Positions 9,238-18,200 of a stretch of 35,045 nucleotides of DNA are shown one piece after another. The DNA lies in contig NZ_MRCD01000092.1 in NCBI RefSeq assembly GCF_001904745.1, forward strand, positions 1-35,045, in the 5' to 3' direction. Numbering within the stretch: position 1 is the first letter of the stretch; each line of letters starts with the position of its first letter. The stretch comes from Calothrix sp. HK-06 (lineage in GTDB: Bacteria > Cyanobacteriota > Cyanobacteriia > Cyanobacteriales > Nostocaceae). The notes below the pieces were generated by a model, which was not told the DNA's origin, did not search any database, and worked only from the letters and a program-made list of their open reading frames with translations. A program made the position numbers and the translations under genes.

Positions 9238-10362
9238 TTAAATATTTACCATTTTTCTCAGAAGGGGTAACTTTTTAAGTACAAGCACAATCAATAACGA
9301 ACTAAGTACCAACAACAAACCATAAATAACATTTAACACCAAACTGTTAGATAAAATTAAGCCACGAAAATATGGAATAGTTACGGCGCCTACAAATCTA
9401 TGAACAAGATATATACCGAGCGTACTGGCACCAACTATTGCCAAACAGTTATTAACCTTATCATTTGCATAAGTGAGCTTAGAAAAGAACAGAAAAGTTG
9501 AAACTGACATGATTAGCGTCATTATAGAGTAGTAGCCATTCCACACAGTGTCATAAAAAGTATTGGATGAAACAGTCATTAAAACGCCGTACAGAAATAA
9601 CACAAATAAAGCAGTGAAAAAAGATGTGACTAGCACTTTGGTTGATACATTGATTTTGTTGCTTTTAATTTTTTTAGAGAGAATGGCGCCAACAATAAAA
9701 TAAAACAAAGTATAGCTGTAGTTTCCAAATGGATTTACTATAGGAAAGAAATCAAAAGAATTATTATTAAGATAATTAAATCTAAATACAAATTTGGCTG
9801 AATTTAACAAGCTAATCAAAAATAAGTTACCGAAAGAAAAAACAAAAACGATACAGCAAAATAATTTTAGAAGTTTACGTCCTGGAACATCATAAAATTC
9901 TTTTATAAATGGAAACAGCAAATATACTGATATTAATGCTTTCAAAAACCATAAATGGTCACTTGTTCCTTCTTTCAGAAAAAACCATGCCATCAAGAAC
10001 TCTTTTATAGAATATGAAACTCCTTCAATGGGAATAAATATTACTGAGTAAATAAAACTCCACACAGAAACCAAAATATATAAATAAAGTACTTTTTTAA
10101 GATGGCTTCTAAGATTGTATGACTTATTTAATAACAAAGCCCCATTTACCATAAAAAATAATGGGACTGCAATACTTGAGATGCCATAAAAGTAGTAATT
10201 TATATAGGCTCCAAAATTGGGATTGTTGAGAATATTGGTATTAAGATTGTTGTAATGATATATACAAACCAAATAAATAGCCAAAGCTTTAATCGCATCG
10301 TAATAATAAATCCTAGGCTTTGTTTTTTCTTTGTTTATATATATTGGAGAAAGCTGTACCAT
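9238..10362 (-). CDS. acyltransferase 3 family membrane protein
   Basis: A 374-residue integral membrane protein with about ten hydrophobic helices. The N-terminal YYDAIKALAIYLVCIYHY carries the conserved histidine of acyltransferase-3 (OafA/OPGC-like) enzymes, which O-acetylate or O-succinylate sugars of envelope polysaccharides. VPLFFMVNGALLL after the second helix is also typical. Codon use is clearly more AT-rich than the core genes around it, with many Asn, Ile and Phe codons, which suggests horizontal transfer. It is a lone gene with a MITE-like block just beyond its 3' end. The sugar substrate cannot be told from sequence. Confidence 0.82.
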   Translation of the reverse strand: MVQLSPIYINKEKTKPRIYYYDAIKALAIYLVCIYHYNNLNTNILNNPNFGAYINYYFYGISSIAVPLFFMVNGALLLNKSYNLRSHLKKVLYLYILVSVWSFIYSVIFIPIEGVSYSIKEFLMAWFFLKEGTSDHLWFLKALISVYLLFPFIKEFYDVPGRKLLKLFCCIVFVFSFGNLFLISLLNSAKFVFRFNYLNNNSFDFFPIVNPFGNYSYTLFYFIVGAILSKKIKSNKINVSTKVLVTSFFTALFVLFLYGVLMTVSSNTFYDTVWNGYYSIMTLIMSVSTFLFFSKLTYANDKVNNCLAIVGASTLGIYLVHRFVGAVTIPYFRGLILSNSLVLNVIYGLLLVLSSLLIVLVLKKLPLLRKMVNI

Positions 10363-10577
10363 ACGAAAATCACCAGTATTTGATAAAATTATATTATCAC
10401 TTTAGCAGTATGAAACTATAAAAAGAGGACTTAAGCTGGTTGCAAAAATTTGATACTAAAAATATTGAGTTTATAGATAAATAACGCGCATTTAAACAGC
10501 AATAACCTAAAAAATAGTCATAGCTAAATTGCGCGTTTCGTGCTATAAGTTCCACGCTTACGACAATAATGTTAATA

Positions 10578-11411
10578 TCACTTGGCGCCAATCACGACTT
10601 CAGACTTTTCAACAGGAAACTGAACCTCAGTAACATAAGAATCATTATCTTGTTCGTTACCACCTACTATGTAAACCTCACGACTGGCACCAATAACGCT
10701 ATACCCATTTGCCTCAATCCAAGCCAGTACAGCAGCATAAGCTTGACTTGAAGAATTATAGCTACCATGATGAATAACACAAGCCATCTTATCAACAGCA
10801 GGTAACTCAGCCACTTGAAGGCGCGCATTTGTAGCAAGCACACCTTCAAAAGACGCTACAACTTCCCAATCAATATCAGATTGTTTATAAGCTAAATCAT
10901 GCCAAACACCAGCACAGTAATTACCAGGTTTAACATGTTGGTGTTGAAGATAAGTAAACAACTCATCATAAAGTTGAGGCAAAACCTCAAAACTTGGTAT
11001 GACTTCGCGTATCGACACCACTTTTTGTGACTCAACCTTTTTAATAACGATTTCGTAGTTCGACATAACATCCTCCTGTTCAATTTGTTTGAGTCGTGTT
11101 TCAATTCTTAATAACCGTGCATGTTCTTCCTCAAGCACACGCTGAAGTTCATTACGCTTGAGACGCAACATTCCACGAATTTCTGCTGGCGCCAAATTTT
11201 CATCAAGCAACTTGCCTACTTGTTCCAGTGAAAACCCCAAATCTTTAAAAGCTAAAATCCGGTTAAGTCGGGGTAATTGTTCAGCAGAGTAGTAACGATA
11301 CCCTGTAAAATCATCAACATGTACAGGTTTAAGCAATCCCATTTGGTCATACAGACGCAATGCTTTTACCGTCACTTGGCTAAGTTTAGAAAAGTCTCCA
11401 ATTTTGAGCAT
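10578..11411 (-). CDS. MerR-family regulator with GyrI-like ligand domain
   Basis: 277 residues from the ATG at 11411 (a TTG at 11423 is also open but overlaps the upstream stop). The N-terminal MerR winged helix (KIGDFSKLSQVTVKALRLYDQMGLLKP, then YRYYSAEQLPRLNRI) is followed by a dimerising helix (about 75-115). The C-terminal GyrI-like effector domain (about 125-277) has the family stretch YVTEVQFPVE. This is the BmrR layout: multidrug or small-molecule sensing with activation of a 19-base-spacer promoter. Such a promoter lies upstream of the VOC gene, whose stop is 5 bases before this ATG. The two form an operon, and I infer self-regulation. Confidence 0.9.
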   Translation of the reverse strand: MLKIGDFSKLSQVTVKALRLYDQMGLLKPVHVDDFTGYRYYSAEQLPRLNRILAFKDLGFSLEQVGKLLDENLAPAEIRGMLRLKRNELQRVLEEEHARLLRIETRLKQIEQEDVMSNYEIVIKKVESQKVVSIREVIPSFEVLPQLYDELFTYLQHQHVKPGNYCAGVWHDLAYKQSDIDWEVVASFEGVLATNARLQVAELPAVDKMACVIHHGSYNSSSQAYAAVLAWIEANGYSVIGASREVYIVGGNEQDNDSYVTEVQFPVEKSEVVIGAK

Positions 11412-11416
11412 TTTAC

Positions 11417-11824
11417 TTACCAATTCGGAATATACGTAAGTTCGAGCTTTATACCATCAGGGTCTAGAAAGAAAACAGCATAGTACCCCGGCATATAGTC
11501 ATACTCGCTTGGTGGGTCAAGAATCTCCGTACCTTGCTCAACTAAAAACTTGTAAAGCTTATTGACATCATCTCTACTATCGGCGCCAAATGCTAAGTGA
11601 TGCAACCCAGGTGAGTAACGGTCATGGAATTTATTTGAAGATTGTGGGTTAGAGGGAGATATTGTAATAACTGCACCGTTATGAGAATTTGCCCACAAAA
11701 TGAAATTTTCGTTTTTTTCCGCTTGTTTGTATCCCATAAATCCCAGCAGCTTGTCATAGAAAGCTTCAGAGCGTGCGAGGTTTGTTACAGTTAGAGCAAT
11801 ATGATTAAAGGTTCCCAGTTTCAT
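11417..11824 (-). CDS. VOC (glyoxalase/bleomycin-resistance) family protein
   Basis: 135 residues of the vicinal-oxygen-chelate fold. It begins MKLGTFNHIALTV, has the LHHLAFGA metal-ligand stretch mid-way and ends FFLDPDGIKLELTYIP. The ligands seen are His (FNHIAL), His (LHHLAF) and Glu (KLELTY). The ATG at 11824 is favoured over the TTG at 11833 because AAGGAGG lies 9 bases upstream. First gene of a two-gene operon with the MerR regulator. Members of this fold break down or sequester small reactive or toxic molecules; the substrate is unknown. Confidence 0.88.
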   Translation of the reverse strand: MKLGTFNHIALTVTNLARSEAFYDKLLGFMGYKQAEKNENFILWANSHNGAVITISPSNPQSSNKFHDRYSPGLHHLAFGADSRDDVNKLYKFLVEQGTEILDPPSEYDYMPGYYAVFFLDPDGIKLELTYIPNW

Positions 11825-11853
11825 ATTTATCAACCTCCTTCGTGTATATTCTT

Positions 11854-11884
11854 AGTACACACCCTCCCGTAAGGGTAGAGTCAA
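11854..11884 (-). promoter_or_regulatory. MerR-type promoter/operator with 19-base spacer
   Basis: On the minus strand: TTGACT (-35, 11879-11884), exactly 19 bases containing ACCCTTACGGGAGGGT, then TGTACT (-10, 11854-11859). The long 19-base spacer with a dyad of ACCCT/AGGGT arms is the hallmark of promoters activated by MerR proteins, and closely resembles BmrR-type operators. The VOC gene's ribosome site begins about 14 bases downstream of the -10. Confidence 0.85.
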
Positions 11885-11888
11885 GAGG

Positions 11889-12415
11889 TATTTTACATGT
11901 GGTTATAGGCGCCGTTCCGTTGTAAAGAGACTAAATATGCACTATTACAACAATATATTTAGTAAGGCTTACCATTACTGAATCTTATAAATTGATCAGC
12001 CGATAATATACTTTAACTGCTATGAGAAAAATAATCGTTTTTGCTGCTATTACGAGTTTGTCAATTAGTACCAATTCGGCTTTCTACGGCGCCTTTTTTG
12101 AGAAAGGACGTTGTAGAGACCGAATTAATACGGGTGATATTATATGACATTTTTTACAATTATTGCAAGTTCATTTAATTTAAATATATTTTCAATAGCT
12201 TGCTAGAAGTCTTTTTTATGTCTTTAAGAAGATGAATTTAGCATGTCAACTCAATTTGATAATTGTTAGATAAAGTACTTATAACTTCCGTATGATGAAT
12301 GTTGATTGCTGTCAATACAATATAAGTTTAATAATATTACTCTTTCGGAGATAAATATATTTACCTTGATAAAACGCAAATAACAACGAGATTCACAGAA
12401 TGCAAGGAGAACAGA
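11889..12415. other. long intergenic region
   Basis: About 530 AT-rich bases between the MerR promoter and the aldo/keto reductase. It contains two GGCGCC sites and one short open frame (12022-12147). No other gene, repeat pair or terminator was recognised. Confidence 0.4.
12022..12147 (+). CDS. possible 41-residue exported peptide
   Basis: A short frame begins MRKIIVFAAITSLSISTNSA, which has the basic start, hydrophobic core and small-residue end of a signal peptide. It is followed by about 20 polar residues with one Cys and ends TGDII. There is no Shine-Dalgarno upstream and I recognise no family. It may be a secreted micropeptide, a remnant of a longer gene, or chance. Confidence 0.2.
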   Translation: MRKIIVFAAITSLSISTNSAFYGAFFEKGRCRDRINTGDII

Positions 12416-13375
12416 ATGTTAGGAAGTACGTCTTCAGAAATGCTATACCGAGAATTGGGCAGTACAGGAGAGAGGGTTTCTGCCATTGGATTGGGTGGTT
12501 GGCATATCGGCTTGAAGTATGTTGACGAGGAACTGGGTATCCGGATTGTTCGCGCGGCAATTGATCGCGGCATTACCTTTATGGATAACTCTTGGGATTA
12601 CAATGATGGAGCCAGTGAGACTCGTATGGGGAAAGCGCTGCGCGATGGCTACCGCGACAAAGTATTCTTGATGACGAAAATTGACGGTCGTTCCAAGCAA
12701 GCAGCTGCAAGACAAATAGACGAATCGCTGCAACGTCTGCAAGTTGATTGTATTGATCTTGTCCAGCATCACGAAATCATCCGCTTTGAAGACCCGCACC
12801 GAGTATTTGATGAAGAGGGGGCAAATGCAGCCTTAATTGAAGCGCGTCAAGCTGGGAAACTGCGATACATTGGCTTTACTGGGCATAAAGACCCCTATAT
12901 TCACCTGCATATGCTCCAAGTTGCAGCAGAACATAAGTTTAAGTTTGATGCAGTTCAGTTACCAATTAATGTAATGGATGCCCACTATAGGAGTTTCACT
13001 AAGCTGGTCGTACCAGAACTAGTCAAACAAAACATCGGCATTCTGGGTATGAAAAGTTTGGGAAACGGTATTATTTTAAGGTCAAATACTGTAACGGCAA
13101 TTGAGTGCTTGCATTATGCCCTGAATCAGCCTACATCAGTAGTGGTTACAGGAATTGATAGCATGGAAATTCTCGACCAAGCGTTTGAAGCAGTGCGAAC
13201 TTTCCAACCTATGAACGATGAAGAAGAGCAAGCGCTGTTAGCAAAAACCGCTTTATCAGCATCGCGCGGTGAGTTTGAGCCATTCAAAACCTCATCAATT
13301 TTTGATGGCACTGCCCAAAATCCTGATTGGTTAGGAGAGGAGCCACAACGCCTACAACAGCTGATGCCAACGTGA
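12416..13375 (+). CDS. aldo/keto reductase
   Basis: A 319-residue NAD(P)H-dependent oxidoreductase of the (beta/alpha)8 AKR fold. The catalytic tetrad is visible: Asp in FMDNSWDY, Tyr in WDYNDG, Lys in MTKIDG and His in VQHHE. The N-terminal LYRELGSTGERVSAIGLGGW is typical. AAGGAG six bases before ATG 12416 fixes the start. It belongs to the group of AKRs with a short C-terminal tail rich in Glu and Gln, common in cyanobacteria and soil bacteria. The substrate is unknown. Monocistronic, with dispersed hairpin repeats after it. Confidence 0.92.
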   Translation: MLGSTSSEMLYRELGSTGERVSAIGLGGWHIGLKYVDEELGIRIVRAAIDRGITFMDNSWDYNDGASETRMGKALRDGYRDKVFLMTKIDGRSKQAAARQIDESLQRLQVDCIDLVQHHEIIRFEDPHRVFDEEGANAALIEARQAGKLRYIGFTGHKDPYIHLHMLQVAAEHKFKFDAVQLPINVMDAHYRSFTKLVVPELVKQNIGILGMKSLGNGIILRSNTVTAIECLHYALNQPTSVVVTGIDSMEILDQAFEAVRTFQPMNDEEEQALLAKTALSASRGEFEPFKTSSIFDGTAQNPDWLGEEPQRLQQLMPT

Positions 13376-13419
13376 TACAAATTTAATACAAAGCTACATA
13401 TAAAATGTATATAAAACAC

Positions 13420-13482
13420 GTAGGGTGCGTGACGCTATGAACAAATCTCAATGTAATTATAAGACTTGTAGCGTCACGCACC
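13420..13482. repeat. GGTGCGTGACGC inverted repeat
   Basis: Arms GGGTGCGTGACGCTA and TAGCGTCACGCACC enclose about 30 bases, 45 bases after the reductase stop. A related GTGATGCC version occurs at 28608-28670. Confidence 0.75.
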
Positions 13483-13574
13483 AGATTTTAATTATGACTT
13501 GATTTGAACTAAACCAAGATACTTGTAATAATCATAACTTGAGTATTTGTAGATTATTGGCTTCGTTCTTACCC

Positions 13575-13627
13575 GCATAGGGTTAAAAACCCCTATGCTA
13601 ACAGCGCAAGTCCTCTAAAAGAGGACT
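13575..13627. repeat. tandem hairpins GCATAGGGG / AGTCCTC
   Basis: Hairpin 1 is GCATAGGG...CCCTATGC (13575-13598). Hairpin 2 is AGTCCTC-TAAAA-GAGGACT (13609-13627). Together they match a composite repeat dispersed in filamentous cyanobacteria. The rest of 13376-13836 shows no gene. Confidence 0.7.
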
Positions 13628-13836
13628 AATAAATTATTGTCATTTTAACTACTATATATTATTTATATTGTAATTTGTACTTAAAGGTGCAAGATATAAG
13701 ATAGCTGGCATTTATCGCATTGATTTAAATTCGTTTATATTTACGAGTATCGATGGCGCCAGTATGAAAAATCCTTCTATGTATACTGCAAACGGGTAAA
13801 ATGTGTTTACTGTTTATAAAATCAAGATTTAAGACA

Positions 13837-14103
13837 ATGACAGCACGACAACCGAGATATAGCTTTGAAGATTTTGCTCGCCGTGGTGACGAAATTTACG
13901 AGACTAATATTAGGCCACAAGTTGAAGACTCTAACCGAGGTAAGATTGTTGCAATTGATATCGAGACAGGTGCTTGGGAAATGGATACGTCGGAAATTAT
14001 TGCTTCAAACCGTCTTAGGGCTAAGTACCCAGATGCACAAATTTGGTTTGTGCGGATAGGTTCTCGATCTATTCGCCGCTTCGGTCGCGCGTCACATCTA
14101 TAA
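13837..14103 (+). CDS. conserved hypothetical, partner of aspartic protease
   Basis: 88 residues from the ATG at 13837 (an in-frame ATG at 13801 gives 12 more residues that look non-conserved). The sequence starts MTARQPRYSFEDFARRGDEI and contains VAIDIETGAWEMD and AKYPDAQIWFVRIGSRSIRRF. I know the type as a short cyanobacterial protein next to clan AA protease genes, but no function is established. It is 6 bases upstream of the next gene, clearly one operon. A toxin-antitoxin-like or assembly role is only a guess. Confidence 0.75.
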   Translation: MTARQPRYSFEDFARRGDEIYETNIRPQVEDSNRGKIVAIDIETGAWEMDTSEIIASNRLRAKYPDAQIWFVRIGSRSIRRFGRASHL

Positions 14104-14109
14104 TTAACT

Positions 14110-14478
14110 ATGATTTTTGGACATGTAAATGCTGAGTATGAAGCTACCATTCGTTTAAGCGTTTATGGTATGGACGGTCAAATCCATGAGCTTTCCAGCA
14201 TTATCGATACAGGATTTGATGGTTGGTTATCTTTACCAGCAAGTTTAATTAACACACTAGGATTACAGTGGAATGGACGAGGACGAGCAACTCTTGGGGA
14301 TGGCAGTGAATGCCTTTTTAACGTTTACGAAGCTACAGTCATTTGGGGTGAAGAAACTATAACAATTCAAATCGATGAGGCTGAGTCAGAACCACTAGTT
14401 GGTATGTTATTAATGTCTGGATATCGGTTAATAGTCGAAGTGCGTGAAAATGGTCTCGTACAGCTTGAAAAATTATGA
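14110..14478 (+). CDS. clan AA (retropepsin-like) aspartic protease
   Basis: 122 residues, the size of one retropepsin monomer, so an active enzyme would be a homodimer. The catalytic loop is IIDTGFDGWLSLP (Asp-Thr-Gly at about 33-35). The flap and the second hydrophobic-hydrophobic-Gly loop appear as EPLVGMLLMSGYRL. This matches the AF_0612-type bacterial clan AA proteases. There is no signal peptide, so it acts in the cytoplasm. Its substrate is not known. The upstream 88-residue protein, 6 bases away, is the obvious candidate partner or substrate. Confidence 0.85.
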   Translation: MIFGHVNAEYEATIRLSVYGMDGQIHELSSIIDTGFDGWLSLPASLINTLGLQWNGRGRATLGDGSECLFNVYEATVIWGEETITIQIDEAESEPLVGMLLMSGYRLIVEVRENGLVQLEKL

Positions 14479-14519
14479 GTAGCTAGCAAAGCAGATCACC
14501 ATAGGATATTAATATAGTC

Positions 14520-14759
14520 ATGAGCATAACATTAACTCCTGAGCAAGAAGGGATGATTCAAGTCCTACTCGAAACAGGGAAATTTAATAATATTGATGAA
14601 GTAATTGAAACAGCCTTACGTGTTTTAGTTGAAGAACACTGCTCATTTAAATATGTTGGTAAAGTTTTAGTAGTAAAAGCGGCTCAAAATAATGTAGACT
14701 ATGAGGCAGTAATTAATGATTTACGCGAAGAAAGAATTAATCAATTTATACCAGAGTAA
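14520..14759 (+). CDS. ribbon-helix-helix antitoxin (ParD/CopG-like)
   Basis: 79 residues. The N-terminal SITLTPEQEGMIQVLLETG ... NNIDEVIETALRVLVEE is the strand-helix-helix fold of ParD-like antitoxins that bind their own operator; the C-terminal part would wrap the toxin. It overlaps the PIN-domain reading frame that follows (stop TAA at 14757-14759). The gene itself is intact, while the toxin has no start codon, so this may now be an orphan antitoxin. Confidence 0.82.
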   Translation: MSITLTPEQEGMIQVLLETGKFNNIDEVIETALRVLVEEHCSFKYVGKVLVVKAAQNNVDYEAVINDLREERINQFIPE

Positions 14760-15190
14760 AAATATTATTTGACACATCAATTCTAGTTGCTGCGCTTATT
14801 GAAGACCATGCTAGATATTTAGATAGCCTACCTTGGCTACAGCGTGCTATCGCAGAAGAAATACAAGGTGTTGTTTCAACTCACACTCTAGCTGAACTTT
14901 ATGCTATACTAACGCGACTTCCGCGCACTCCTCGAATAAGTCCAACAGTTGCCCAACGCTTAATTAATGAAAACCTTCAAAGATTTGAAAAAGTATTTCT
15001 TGGCGCCGAAGATTACGAAGCAACTATAACCAGAATGGTCGGCTTGAATCTTCCTGGTGGAGGAATTTATGATGCATTAATCGCTCAAGCTGCACTTAAG
15101 GGTAATGTAGATAGACTATTAACACTTAATCCCAATGATTTCGTGCGCTTGGGCGAGGACATTGCATCTTTAGTACAAACTCCAACCTAG
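14756..15190 (+). pseudogene. PIN-domain (VapC-like) toxin lacking a start codon
   Basis: An open frame of 144 codons reads VKILFDTSILVAALIEDH... and carries the full set of PIN acidic residues: Asp (LFDTS), Glu (LAELYA), Asp (IYDALIA) and the Asn-x-Asn-Asp end (LNPNDF). This is an RNase toxin of a VapBC-type pair. The expected first codon is GTA at 14756, and no ATG, GTG or TTG lies between the upstream in-frame stop and the conserved core. A single G-to-A change in an overlapping GTGA would give exactly this: the antitoxin stop survives as TAA while the toxin start is lost. It is otherwise undamaged, so rare initiation or coupling cannot be excluded. Confidence 0.8.
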
Positions 15191-15224
15191 ATAATTACCT
15201 GGTGGAGTTTGTATTTTTAGTTTG

Positions 15225-18200
15225 TTATTCTATTTCGTTAATCCAGCTTTGAATTGCATTAAGTAAATTTGGTTGATTAGGTGGGAATCGTCGCAAGGGT
15301 GCTTCTAGAGGTTCATCAGTTATCCAACCAATACTCACCACATCACTTATTTTGCGGCAAAAAGCTATAAGCTCTTGATTTGGTTGACAATTATTGAGAA
15401 TAATAGCTAAATTTTGGGTTTGCAGTTGCTTTTTTATTTTAGGAATAAGACGTTTAACTTGAGGGGCATTGTTCACTTCTGGAGGTTCTGCACCGAGAAC
15501 ATCAGCAAAGTATATTTGGTTACAAATTTCCTGGGATATAGCACTTATGTCTATTTCGTCTCGTAGTGCTTGAGCATTAATATAAATAGGATGTGTTTTA
15601 TCTGTTGGTTGTAAAGCAATGTTAATAAATTGCTTTTCTAAAATTTCAGGAGGAGAAAATTCACCGTGCCAAGCATGATAAAAATTAGGATAGCTAATCA
15701 TTTGGGCACTATGCCTTATAACTTCACTTGCATCATAACGCTGTAAAACTAATCTACATTTATCATCCATGCCTAAATTTCGTAAATTTATTAAGACTTT
15801 TTGTAGTACTCCAGAATTTCTAATTTCTTTTAAAAATTCATCGTAATAAATCAAAAAATTATCTTCTTTAATATTGGACATTAAATCGAGAATCAATTGT
15901 ATAGCTTCTAAATTATCAGGATTAATCTGTAGAAGGGTAAAGGCTGCTACAAGACGATTAAAATCTGATTTACTATTCTGTAAAATACAGTTTAACTCAT
16001 CGATAACAACAGAAGAAACTGTACCCATTTTCCATAAACTTTCAGCCGCTTGGTAACGGGCTGTTTCTGACTGGCTTTTTTTGATTATCTTATTCAAAGC
16101 CATAATTGTATCTTCATTTTTAATACCTATTTTCCCTAAGCAATAGGCAAAGTTTTCATTTAAAATATCATTATTTTCTGCTTCAATTATTTTTTTAAGC
16201 TTTTTATTGCATTTAGCATAATATTTGAATTAGCTAAATGTTTTGGAATTTTAGAAGCAATTACACTTAAAATGCGAGTAACTTCAATTTGTATATTTTC
16301 ATCACCATTTTGAAAAAAATCTACAAGTAAATCAATAATATGAAGTATGTCTATATTCTCATAATCCATAGAACACAAGATATTTATCCAGTATAATTTC
16401 ATACTTATTTCCAAACTAGAATTTAGCTGACGCTTCGCAAATTCTTTAATGAGAGTTGGATTTATTTTACCCATAGCATATAAAACACTTTTTTGAATTG
16501 ATATGCAAGTACTATTATCTGTGAAATTTAATAAATTCAATAAAGCTTCAAACGCTTTTACATTACCTACTGCTACATGACCAAGATACGAAATCAAAAT
16601 TATTAACTGGCAATTCTTATTTTTCATTTGGCTAGTTTGGTTCAAGCAGTCAATTAATATATCTGTAGCTTGTTGATTTCCAGGGTCTATTTCTTCTAAC
16701 ATTTCAGGAATACTAGATACTAAAAATCTTTCACCTTGTGGTTTGATTTTTCCAAAATCATTAAATTTTGATACAAGTATATCTACTATTTGAGCTTTAT
16801 TTTTGTCAATAAGTATTTTTTCTGATGAAACAGATAGCCTATCTATTAAACACAAATCGACTGCATTTATCAAAATATATTCAGCTATTTTATAATCTGG
16901 AAATTCGCCAATTCCTTCTATTGCTAAAGAAAAAGCTTGATAACTATAAAATTTACCATCTCCACATGAATCTTTAAATTATAATAATGTGTTGAGAAGT
17001 TTTTGTTTATCTTGTTGACATATATTATCTCTTTCAACCCATAACAAAAATATTTATTTCCACTGAGTTTCAAAAATACGATAATTACCTTTTTGTGGAT
17101 AATTCATCACATGATTTATAAAATATTTAAAATTATCAATCGCTAAAGCTGCAAAATATTCTTGAAAATGTGGATGAAAAAAGGCAAATACAGGCTCATC
17201 TGTTTGTAAATCTCTATCCACTTGATGTAGCCAAATAATATTACAAGCTAATTCAAATAGGTTATCACCCATTTCTTTGCGTGCTTCGCTTTCCTGAAAT
17301 CTAAATCTAGTTTCACTATTAATGCCTGCCAAAGCTAACTTGCCTAAAGCTTCATGCAATTTATATTGAGTTGCTTTATTTATTGGATGAATATGTTGCT
17401 TCCACTCATGAAGATATAAAATAAACTGTTTATATAGAGCAGCTTTAGTTTCTGGAAGGTAGGCTTTATTAATATCAAAAGTTTGGCGCAATAATGATAA
17501 ACGGAGAGGATTTCTTACTAAGTCACGGATTCTTTCTGCTCCTGGTTCTTGCAATTTAGCTTTTAATAATTTGCCTTTTTGTTTATCATCGTTACTGTCA
17601 AACCAGTTTTGGATAAATTTATTAACTTGCTCTGGTTCAAAATCCTGGGCTTTAAATGTATCAAACCCCGTCATTCCATTATTAACCTTTGTATCCCAAA
17701 CATTATTGCGACAGGTCAACACGACCTGTGCCTGATTCAACCAATCTTGTAATTGAAATTTAATCCAATCTAGAGGTGTAGTATTTCGCGTCTCTAAACT
17801 ACATACCATTTCATCCACACCATCCAGTAGTAGCCATACACCTCCTTGACGAAAGCGCTTAATAAATTTATTTTCTATTTCTAACGTAACATCAAGTTCA
17901 GGGTAGCTGATCCCTATAGCTTCAGAAAGCCACCGCTTAAGAAGGTATTCGCGTAGCTTTTGCCCTTCTAAGTTAGATAAAGATATAAAGACAAATAAAT
18001 TTTCTGCATTTTCTTGAATATGAGAGGCAATTTTACTTAATAAAGTGCTTTTTCCTGCTCCTGCTTCTCCAATGATTGCAATATGTTTATTTTCAATGCC
18101 CTGATTTTGCTCTGTAAATCGTTGAAGAAATTCATCATGTTTATGGATTTTAGTAATGACTTCTGGTTCTAGTTGATTTAACTGCTTTGCTTCTATATTT

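Noticed and set aside
14738-14760. Programmed -1 frameshift joining the RHH antitoxin to the PIN toxin
   Set aside because: The overlap lacks a slippery heptamer in the right phase; loss of a GTG start explains the sequence more simply.
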